Of a stretch of 64,000 nt of DNA, positions 37,601-49,600 are shown piece after piece; positions within the stretch are counted from its first letter, which is position 1; every line of letters begins with the position of its first letter. The notes under the pieces are model-generated. The model did no database searches. It was given only the letters and a program-made list of their open reading frames with translations, and had not been told where the DNA came from. The stretch covers positions 861,151 through 925,150 of the forward strand of contig NW_019091367.1 in the NCBI RefSeq assembly GCF_001949145.1, in the 5' to 3' direction. The stretch is from Acanthaster planci (lineage: Eukaryota > Echinodermata > Asteroidea > Valvatida > Acanthasteridae). The translations under genes were made by a program, and so were the position numbers.

Positions 37601-40600
37601 TTCATGCAGCTAAATCGAGGACAGACCACATTATCTGGCCATTTATTCCAAGGTGGAATGGAGCGATTAGTGGCAAAATGCCTTGGTCCGGCATACACCT
37701 GCAGACGAATGCTACAAAACTGATCCAAAATGCAGAGGATTAAGTATAGTTCTTGAGCATGAAATTAGGAATGGAATAATTTGGGGAAAAGGAATGTATA
37801 CACATGGTGTGTCATGTTACAGAAATCTGAAATGATTTGACACACTTTATGACCAACACAAGATGGGACATATATAACTTGACCTCTGACCTCCCTGACC
37901 CATATATATACTCACAGTGTCAGTGATGCTGCATCCAGACACGTCCAGGGATGACAGGGCTGGCAGGTTGCCAAGCATCTCGGCCCCGCCGTCTGTGATG
38001 TGTTCACTGAAGCAGAAGGTGCCGTACACCAGACTATAGCACCTGCATAATGGGGACAGGTCATGATCACATCATCTCAACTTGAAAAGAAAGATATTGT
38101 TTACAGGCAAAAGAACTAATATTGTACCCAGGCGACGTTCCAAACTTCTTAAGGAAAAAAACAGGAACGGCATTTCAAAGGCTTTCATTTCAGAGCCTAG
38201 CACAAAAAAATGGACTTAAAAGAAAATACTTTGCACTTGCTTATGATATAGCTCCAGCAGGGACATTAGAATTCCAACACTGAAAGAATGACCCAGGAAG
38301 AAGGTTTGGAGTAAGAAATTACGTCTCTCAAGCTTTCATGTTTGTGCCTGCCCTCCCTCCTAGTGTGCTGACTCGGGTTCATATCCCACCGGCTACAAGG
38401 GGGTAGGATTAAGTTCATTACATGGGTTTTCTTTACAAACGATTTTGAGGTTTTCCTTCCCACCCAAGTCAAGATTTCTGTAATGTTTTGGGGACATTTC
38501 CGAAATTGCCTCCATATGCACAACTATACCGGCTGGTATTTGCAACCAATGAAGACCTATATCTCTACACATTAGATGTGGACCCTGCCTCATTCTCAGA
38601 CGGAACCTTTCAAACTGCTCACTTCTGCATGATTTTCAGGATGGATACGTCGCTGACTCGTACACAGTTGGTCAGGTTCATCTCTCGGATCTTGGGTCCT
38701 GAGGGTCCCTCCACCAGGCTACGCACCCCGTTATCACTGATCCTGGAGTTTGGACAAAATTACCAATTGCTGACCACTTTGATGTGGAACATGGCATTTT
38801 CAACACCCAGGACTGCACAGCATCGGGGATGATGCCGAACGTACCACATACACATGCACACTGAGGGTGTGAAAAATGCAACGACCCACAGCACAGCAGG
38901 CAACAAGCTTATTGTTACATGAGCTCCTGGTATCTGTGTAACAGACAGTGGTTAAAATCACGTGAACCACTTTTCATGTTCTTTCTGACTGTATGGGAAA
39001 TTCCAGATGGCACATTATTAATTGTTTTTAATACCTCCCCCCTTTGACTTGAAGGGTTTATTTCCAAAAAGAGACATATCCATTTTAAGAAAATGGAATT
39101 TGTTTCACTATTATGAAAAATTGAAGAGCTTTAGCAGCATGTCATGTGTCTCTAAACTTCTTTTTCATGATTTTAATTTGGTAAAGTTGTGTTCAACTGT
39201 CTTAAATCAGTAGAAACTGACTGCAGACAACAGAGAGGGGGCGGGATTCTGAAACATACCAAAATGGCGCTTATCGCATTTTGGAAGTAAACTCTGCACC
39301 CCCTTTGACTTGTTTACAACTAACAGCTGTGTTAATGTTCCTCAAGTGATTTATGTCAAAGCCTTAATGTGCACATACTTAATGGCTGGAATGCCAAAGT
39401 CCACAGCCAACTATCCTACAGGGCTTTAAACTCATGTGTGTTTAATAGAGCGCCGAAGCGTGACATCATTTGAACCAGGAAGTGTATAGTGTACGTGCAA
39501 ATGAATGGAGTACGTGCACGTGTTGGTTGGCGCGATGGTTTTCGCACTTATGCCTTTTACACATAAAACTGTACACAGACATGACATATTCACTTTGGTA
39601 CTCTTTACAGTTTCCACGAGTCTGCTGAACTTCCATATTATGGAACAATCAATCGCGTGTTCCTTTTATTTGAGGAAAGCAAAATAAATCAGAGACACCA
39701 AGACCCATGCCAGGACTCTTCAGTCTTGACAGCCATCAAACAACTGCGAGACCAAGAGTTTGATCTTATGGGACTTCTAAAAAGGGCTGGCTTTCTTATG
39801 TGGCAACTATATCTTTCCATCCTACGTACCTGATGCAATCTGCCACATTTAGCACGTTGATGTTGCGGCACTGTGCCAACGACTTTAGGCTGGCGTCGGT
39901 TACGCGGGGGCAGTCCACCACATAGACATGTCTCAGGTCGGAGCAGTACCGACCAATGTACTTGAAGGATGCATCGCTCAGCTTGGACATTCCTAGATGG
40001 AAAGAATCCAATTTTCTCAAATTCTGTCAAATCTTGACTGCTCAATGCCACAAAATCCCCGACACTGGCTATGCTTGAATAAGTCAAAATCAAAAGCTTC
40101 ACGGTACCTTCAACGCGTATCTTCTGCAGTCGGCGGTGCTGCGCGATGGCCTTGAAGGAGGCGTCGGTGATGTTGGGGGAGGACAGGAAGGAGATGCTGC
40201 GAATGTTGTGGCACTTGGCGGCAATGGCCAGGATGCTGTCGTCCTTGAGGGTGGGGCAGTCGTTGACGCAGAGCGACTGAATGTTGGAGCAGCCGTTGGC
40301 GATGTTCTTGTAGCCGGTCACCGTGATCTTGGGGGGTTGAAGGAAAAAAACAATGATCAGAACGGATGCAAAACTGTGTAAAGCACTGCATGGCAGCTTT
40401 CGTCGCCGTTCTCCTCAAAATCTAAATCCTATAATATTGGAATTTTATTTGCAAATCTTTGAGATCTGTACCAAATCGGACCTCTAGGGCCTGGTTGTTT
40501 CATGGTGATCCGGATAACGATCTCCCCCATGATGGGAGGTAGTACTGTTATTGAAATGCTGGCGCTGTCGATTCTTTATAAAAAAATTGCCATCACGTCT

Positions 40601-43600
40601 CAGGGGAGTAGCTAGTTAGACTATGGGCATGCTGGATCTGTATCTAGGCATGGAAACATGCAGTTATCCAACTTTGATCTGCCTTTGGCTATTTTCTAAT
40701 CAACAGTGCATCCCAATCCACCATTTTGAAAAACGGCCAACCATTTTGGGAACAAAATGATGCCTTACACCACCTCATGTCGTAACTCTCTACATAGGTA
40801 TACATCCTTTTGCACCTGTGCACCATTACTTCAGTAAAAACCTCTCACAGACCTGCAGTCGGCGAGTCAAGGTACAATCTTCCCACTGTATAATTTCTGA
40901 CACACCCACCTAGTGATAACCAGGGATGTAACCTACTTCTTCTGGTCTCAAATAGTTAGGCTGGAACATCCATCATGGATTTTAGCTTGCATTCAATCAG
41001 AGCTTGTCAGGCTATGGTTAGTTACTGATTTTATTGGATTTTTTCTGCAATGATCATTGAGCTATATATTAAAACCTAGAGCACTGACTCGTGTACAAAG
41101 TAATGCCTGCTGGGTGCATCTATGTTTGTGCACAAACCTATGCAAGACTCAAAACTTTGCACGGCTTTTGTACGGTTATTTGCATATCTGCATCTGTATT
41201 CTAAAACGATGCGTGGACAAGGCCGATATGCACCAAAACTAATGTACAATCAACAAATTAGCATTTCATTTTGCTGTGCGTAAACAACTGCAAACGCGTG
41301 CCCATATACCCTGCAGATAATTTTGCCGTGACGTTTTTAACCAGATTTTAGCCGTACCCAACACACATTGCATTTAGAACACATGTACAACAATATTCAT
41401 TCTATCTGATTTCGAATGTTCTACAGGCACATAGATTCCAAATGTCTGCGCCCAGGACGACGTCAAATTTTCTCTGAGGAGACGTTAGTGCTGTGGTAAT
41501 TTAATATAGCTCTATTGTAATGATCTAAAACTCAAGCAATTCCATGGTGACAATGTGTTTTCTTCTCCTAAGTACTGCACCTGTGGACAGCCAGACAGAT
41601 CCAGATAGATGAGCTTACGGCAGCCCCTACCATTGGCCAGGTACTGCAGGCCCTTGTCGCTGAAGCGACGGCAGTAGGCCAGACTCATGTACTGCAGGTT
41701 GCGGGAACACCTAGCCAATACGAATAGAAATTGCCAAAGACAGTTTACCAATGAGACTAAAACCGTCGCTTGTTAGTGTGAACTCTGGCCACAAGATGTG
41801 TGATGGTTCTTCTGACCAACCCAAAAGCCTGAGATTAAAGTCAACGACAAACTCGGATCCGACCAAGACAAGGCTGGGGGCTTCGTGGGTGGTTTTCCAT
41901 ATCTTGTGGAAGTGAATCCTACTTCAGTTTCAAACTGGAGCATAATTTGTAGGTTTTGCCTGAATGACATACGCCACACCACACGAAGCCACTGAATGAC
42001 ATACGCCACACCACATGAAGTCACTGAATGACATACGCCACACCACACGAAGCCACTGAATGGCATACGCCACACCACACGAAGCCACTTCTTATTTCTC
42101 ACTGCTGTTCTTCACATCAAGTAAAGAATTTTGACAATAAGTAAACTTTTTCTGAAAAAACAAAAGTCTGTTCAGGGTAATGGATGATATGACGAAGGCA
42201 TCTGACCATGTTTATGTGACACATATCGGTAACATCCTCCGTGTGTGGTGAATGTTTGCCATCAAACTTATGTTTTTGCACAGCAGAACGACACCTCTTC
42301 TTTGAACCCAGTGGTCATTACGCAACTATATGGTAACAAAGCAGATGTGCAAGTTGACATGTACATTTAAATCTCACACTACTCCAGTACTGACCTTCCT
42401 AGCAGCCTGAGTGTTGCATCGGTGATGTTGGTGTGCGAGATGTTCAGGTACAGCAGTATCTGGCAGCCTTCCGCTATGTCCTTCATCACGTCGTCGTTGA
42501 CTCCATCGCACTCCGACAGGTTCAGGTCCTGAANNNNNNNNNNNNNNNNNNNNNNNNNNNNNNNNNNNNNNNNNNNNNNNNNNNNNNNNNNNNNNNNNNN
42601 NNNNNNNNNNNNNNNNNNNNNNNNNNNNNNNNNNNNNNNNNNNNNNNNNNNNNNNNNNNNNNNNNNNNNNNNNNNNNNNNNNNNNNNNNNNNNNNNNNNN
42701 NNNNNNNNNNNNNNNNNNNNNNNNNNNNNNNNNNNNNNNNNNNNNNNNNNNNNNNNNNNNNNNNNNNNNNNNNNNNNNNNNNNNNNNNNNNNNNNNNNNN
42801 NNNNNNNNNNNNNNNNNNNNNNNNNNNNNNNNNNNNNNNNNNNNNNNNNNNNNNNNNNNNNNNNNNNNNNNNNNNNNNNNNNNNNNNNNNNNNNNNNNNN
42901 NNNNNNNNNNNNNNNNNNNNNNNNNNNNNNNNNNNNNNNNNNNNNNNNNNNNNNNNNNNNNNNNNNNNNNNNNNNNNNNNNNNNNNNNNNNNNNNNNNNN
43001 NNNNNNNNNNNNNNNNNNNNNNNNNNNNNNNNNNNNNNNNNNNNNNNNNNNNNNNNNNNNNNNNNNNNNNNNNNNNNNNNNNNNNNNNNNNNNNNNNNNN
43101 NNNNNNNNNNNNNNNNNNNNNNNNNNNNNNNNNNNNNNNNNNNNNNNNNNNNNNNNNNNNNNNNNNNNNNNNNNNNNNNNNNNNNNNNNNNNNNNNNNNN
43201 NNNNNNNNNNNNNNNNNNNNNNNNNNNNNNNNNNNNNNNNNNNNNNNNNNNNNNNNNNNNNNNNNNNNNNNNNNNNNNNNNNNNNNNNNNNNNNNNNNNN
43301 NNNNNNNNNNNNNNNNNNNNNNNNNNNNNNNNNNNNNNNNNNNNNNNNNNNNNNNNNNNNNNNNNNNNNNNNNNNNNNNNNNNNNNNNNNNNNNNNNNNN
43401 NNNNNNNNNNNNNNNNNNNNNNNNNNNNNNNNNNNNNNNAGCATGCCATGGTTTGTAAAATGGCCCTGGTGTCCATATACAGTGCATCAACAACGTATGT
43501 TCAGATCGGGAACCAACCAAACCGTGCACATGGTTGCGACACATGTACATGTAAAGTATGGAATATGTACATGTACAGCACATTCGGTGCGACTCGATGC

Positions 43601-46600
43601 AACTTGCACTGCCATTTCTACTTTTCCGGAACGAACTTTGAGTACATAATCATTGCTTTTTTGATTTTTAAGCACACTCAAAATTGTTCAAATACATTTG
43701 TATGTAGTATTTAAGCTATTTGAAGTCGCAAATGGCGACTGGATTTAGGCACTATTTAAAGCGTTGTTGCCAAGCAAAAATCGGTTCGAACTCAGTCACA
43801 TTTAACATATAAAGTACATGTAGGTGGCCCACCAAGTAAGTCAGTACTCCAATACCAATGGTGGATTGTACAAAGTCTTATACCGTAATCCCTAAATGTC
43901 TCACCTATAGCGACATAGCTTGGCTTGGTCAGTCGGCTGCACCCCCGCAGGTTGAGGTGAAGCAGGTAGGGCCTACAAGTCTGAAGGAGCTTGCATACAA
44001 AGCGATCAGTCACTCTGTCCAAATCAATGTGCACCATCAAAACAAAACCACCGAAAAATCAAAAGAGAAATACGTCCTTTAGAAACACGGCCTTGATTCT
44101 TTTTAATGAATGCAACAAGTAACCACCATTCTTTCTCAAATTCCAAGCTGTCTGGGTGATCAAGAATTTTCTTTCATCCCTACGGTGTGGTGTGTAAGGA
44201 TGTAAAATGAAAAAACAGTTGACACATTTTCCAACTAGAACAAGATCTCAGAGGATTTTAAAATGCAAATCACACAATGATGATGCCAGGAAACAAACAT
44301 TTTCACAGAATGTTGGTATAAAATTATACAGTTAAAGGTTTGAAAAATTCTGGACTTTGGTGAGCTCCATCATAAACAGTACTGACAAACAGGGAATCGA
44401 AATGATAATGAAATCACAAGAGAGTTAGAAAACTATTGACAAGAACTTACCTGTTCTTGATGGAGGACAAATTGACCTGCAAGACACAAAACGAACCACG
44501 CCAGAAAACAATGTAACTCAATCAGATCAAGGGTTTCATCAAGTCTTTTTCAAGAAAAACCTTGCCCATAGGCAAGCGAAGTTTCCAATGACTGTGAAGG
44601 GATTTTTACTTACCCTGCTCCACAAGGAGCTGGTGCCTGTGATCATTTTCCACTGCCGACACACTTGAGCGCACCGGCTAACGTCAGCCAGGTCAAGATA
44701 GCTGAAAATCTGTCATGCAGAATGACACAAACAAACGTGACCCAAGCACACTGGAGTAAGGAATAAGTTCCACGTTGACTTTTTGAGATCCCTACATGTA
44801 TGTCCTAGAGAGAACCATTCCATTTTTACTTATATACTTGTTTTGCGTCAAAGACATTAATGACAATCACCCATAAAAACTACACTTGTAAGATAACAAG
44901 ACCTAAAACTGGACTAGGTCATGATCTCCAACCTACATGTACATGTAAGTGCTCAATTTACCAAGTAACCACAACAGCTGGCCTCAGCAACTCAGTCTGC
45001 CGGGCCCAGGTCAAGCCTAACCCCATTCCTCGCCGGCCCAAACCCAACATGCTTTGACCCCCAAGACACTGCAGGAAGTCCTGATGTCATCCCTCAACCT
45101 TAATTCACTGACCTTGATGGCAAGTTTCCTGGGAAGGAGGGAGATGTCATCCCTTGCTTCGCCTCTCGGAAACAGGGTCTCGTCCTCGCCATCCATTTCC
45201 CCTCGTTCTAACCTCTGATCCAAACGTAAAAATAAGGCAATCGTCAAAAGTATAACTGACTTTTGATTTTTCATTCCTTCCCTGCATGACTTGTAATGTT
45301 GCACGAAAACGTCCTCAGATTTCACGAGCCGAGGATCTCCTGTTGTGGAGTACGTACCTCAAAGTACTCCCTAGTGCGCCTTGCCTCCAGCATCACGTTG
45401 TGCCACGCTTCAAAGACGAGACGAGACAGCGACATGTTGTACACGTTTATGATGATGTTATATGCACCTAGCGGTGAGAAGCACAAAGGTTAAAGCTAGA
45501 CAGAGCAACTGGAAATCAATTGATCTTCCCGAAGTCTGACATACATGTTGAAATACAATGCGGGGCTGTCGGGCTAAATTAAATCAAACCCTCGGCACCT
45601 AGATCAACGGTGGATCCAGGGGGAGGGGAAGCACTCAGTACACCCCCTTCTCAATTTTGTGTTTAGGTTTGTCATCTTTTCCGTGTGTTTGTCTTTGTAA
45701 CATGGATATGGAAATGCCTTGAAGATGTAAATTGTCAACCAGTTGAGCGAATATATAACCCACTTGTATTTTGGGGTTTCCCTTTAATTTTGGGCCATCC
45801 CCCTGCCTTTTGTCGCAGACCGGCCTGCACTTTAAAGAGAGAGGACTAAATGTGTAGGGACCTGGCTATTTTGGATAAAAAGGCCAAGCTGAAAAATGTC
45901 CAACTGTACGCTACAGGACTTGCATTGAACTGCAACTGCTTGCAAAGCCGCGACGAATCACCTGTATTTCTACAGATTGACATTAGCTGCTCAACACAGC
46001 CTTTAGTGCTAAACCAAGCCCTCCTCCCCTTGTAACAAGCTGACTTTCAGTACGGTTTGGGAGAAACGACTCAGCCCCATCAAATCACAGAGCCAGCTGA
46101 ACCTGCAGGAAGTCAAGTGACTGAACTCAAGTACACAGGGGCATCACGGAAGTAAATGATGATGGATGCAATGGTGCTCAAATGCTTACTCTCTTGTCGC
46201 TCTCGTCGGAAGCGGAACCACTTGACCCAGTGCTGCAGGTGCACCCGCTGCCGGCGCAGGTCGTAGTACTCGGCTGCCTGCACCATCTTGCGGGCCATCA
46301 TCAGCCGCCGCCGCTTCTTCCTCTCGTGGTACAGGAGCCAGGCACTGTGTGGGTTACGATTAGGCAAGAAACGCGGGGTCTGCTCAGCAAGGTACGTGGT
46401 CAAAATGTATTTAGAATGTATAACAGAAAATTGCCCATGCTGTCAGGGGCTCTTTTGAATCCGGCAAAATCTATTTTGGGGTACCTGAAAATGGAACTGG
46501 CAGGTTGGGATCCTCACATGAAGTTAATTGCAGTTGGGCTGTAAAGTACCCCCCGACAGCTTAAAAATATTCCCGAATCAGGGGTGCATGTTTTTGACAT

Positions 46601-49600
46601 TCCCGAAGCAGAACGTGTTTTTGATGTGACGGCCATTAGCAGGGCTAAAAGCAACTGCTGTGAAACAATGCCTCACCAACATTCCCCCGAACAACTGACC
46701 AACAAATGAAACTACTACCGGTGATGTCTGTCAGACCACACCACCAGCGACGCATTGTTGTGGATAAGCAAAAGTTTGTTTTTATTAAGGTACGACCATC
46801 ATCCCACCAAACTCGCAGAAAAACTTGAAGCACTATTAATTATAAACTGACTGTATTCACTGAGAGAGTCTACACAATCTACTGGTACTTCATGAAACAG
46901 CAGCTGGCAGAAAAGACTGTCGTCAGACTCAGAACTGCGCGCAGCACTTCAACATCGAGACGTCATGTGGAAGTGTGCACAGGCGAGCATTGAACACCTC
47001 TTTCTCTCTAACAGGCAATGTTCACATTAGGATTAAAAACTATTTGAAAAACAACTCAAACTAAGCCAACTACAGTTTACCCGAATGTCATTGTCACCAG
47101 CTTGTTATTGTAGCTCTGGTAGGCCTTCTGATACATTTCCGGGGTAGGCTGGTGACGGGGAACAAATGCAGAAGCCATGGGTTAGCTGGAGCGAGTCTGA
47201 ACAGGGTACAACTGGCAGGGGGCAGGGATGTCACAAGGCATCTACAGGCGCTTGCTATTCACTCACTGGCCCATGTTGCACTGGACAGCTGGCACGCTCC
47301 AATAGTGCTCAAGTACGTGTAAAGGAAGCACTTGTGATTTCATAGTGTAAATTTATATACCTTAAAGGAACTGACTGCAACACCCTGACTTCAATTAAAG
47401 TGGTGTCTTGATGTGGCGCAGGCCAGGATTTCAGTGAACAAGGGCCATGTTGTCCTCACTCAGGACTGCAATTGTTTCTTTGTTTTTTGAGTTCAGACTC
47501 GAGTATCTATTGATCCACTAAAAATTGACGATATTTTCAAGAGAATTTTACCCACTTTGGCACCTCCTATATTGCTTCACAATATCCACTAGTTAACATC
47601 ACAAGCAAACTGAAAAACTTTGTCAACTGAATCACAAACGTTGAGGTGGAATTCTGTGCACTTAAATTCTTCGACAGCTTTCCACAGAAATATGGAACCA
47701 CTCTGTTTAATAATGCATGAACAGTCACAGCAAAGACATTCAGAAACATGGCACCTAGTACTGTGTGACTAAAGCCATTCAGTCAACAGTCAGCACCTTT
47801 AAGGTATATTTGCATAACAACAGCACTGGGGGGAGGAAGCACGCAAACAAGAGACAGGTGCAAAGACATCCGTAATGACAACAGCAACATCACAGGTCAT
47901 CATCTCTCCAAGAGAGAGGCCATGGCAACCAGCAATCTCAAGTGGATAGGCTAACATTTGGGGGGGGTTGTCCTTTGCCATTGGTTACATGTACAACTGT
48001 ACATTGGCACATTAAACACGTTAAAACAACTAACCGTTGTAATTGTAACCACCGTAACAATAACCTTCAAGATGTTAGTCTTTCAAGATGCACCTAAATT
48101 TCAATAAAGATGCCCTCTTTAGCATATGTGTGATTTTAGTTGGTGCAGGTAAGTTCATGATTAAAATCAATGATCATTTTTAATTACCAACCCCACAAAA
48201 TTGATCTAAACAAAAAAGTGAAATTAAAGCAAGCACAAAATGGAATCATCTAATTTCCAAAAATCATGTCCACGTGTGTTTAGTTTAACAACAATCATGG
48301 TGTCACTTATTACATGCAGACATGCAGGCTGGCAGTGTCCCATCTAGCTAGCAATTCTGAGGAAAGGTAATCCGCCTCCCAAAAAAATACCCCCTCCCTC
48401 AAAAAAAAACTTAGCCTGCAGTTTTTTGCTTATTAAATATCACAGAGACCTAAATTTTATATCAACCTTTAACACTGGTTAACAATTTTTCACATTTCCA
48501 TGTGAATTACTGGTAAAAAGCACCATGGGCCATAAGTTTCCAAAATTTTCCTGGGAGAGAAAAGCCAGGTTTTTCACTCTGGGTGGAATGGACAGGCAAG
48601 TATTCTAATTTCTAGCTGAAATCCTGTTACTGTGACGGAAATTTTGGGAGCCCCCCAAAAGTAGTGCCCTGTGAGTAGGAGAAGCCTTGGGATAAAGATC
48701 TGAATTAAAGCAATGTAACATACACCTGCTGGTCATTCTCTGATTGGTCAATCCAACAGAGACTCACTGTGTCCAAACAATATCTCACCTTGAAAGGTAA
48801 CGGGAGAAAACTAAGAAAAACAAAAACCAAAGCAAGAAGCAAAAACTTCAAATGTGCCTTTCTGTTTAATTGCATGGTTCATGTTGTTTGCAAGTGGAAG
48901 GCATGTATACTTTGTTAAAACAAACACAATGTTCACAAAAGTTAATAACTCAGGTTTAACTATTCAGATGTACCATTTTACAGTGTTAGTAGATAACAAA
49001 GGCAAACAAAATATATTAAAAACCAAACATAACGGGACAAAAGTAACAATTTTCCAAAGCATTACCCTCCATTCCCAAGGCTGTTTACGTAAAAAAGTAA
49101 AAAAAAAGGGGGAAAGAAAAACGTGCACAGTGTAAAACAAACAGCAAAAGTAATATTGTCACATCACCTTCACCTATTGAAGCACTGTATGGATAGAATA
49201 TACATGGAAGTGTGACCTTAGGCATCGAAATAGTTACTTGGGCAAAAACGTATGAAATGACTGCATGTGATATTATTTTTCTCTTTGTACACATCTTGAT
49301 AAAAGGCATTTTCAAGTTGACAAAGAGTTTGAGTTGAAAAAGTGTTTGTTATATGAAGTCACAGACCAGTCCATGATCTACAGGTACTAGACTATCCCAC
49401 CAGGATTTGGTCCAGCCGTGAGCATCCTGCGTGTAAAGTAGGCCTGTTTGATTACACGGAACATTTTACAAAAAGGCTTTCTCAAACTGCTCAAATCCAA
49501 CAATGTGCAGTCTACAAAACGGGAAAATTCAGCGACCATGTAAAGTGATAGTGGCTAGACTTTCCTGTGTTGAATCTCTATCAAATTATTTCTTTTAACT

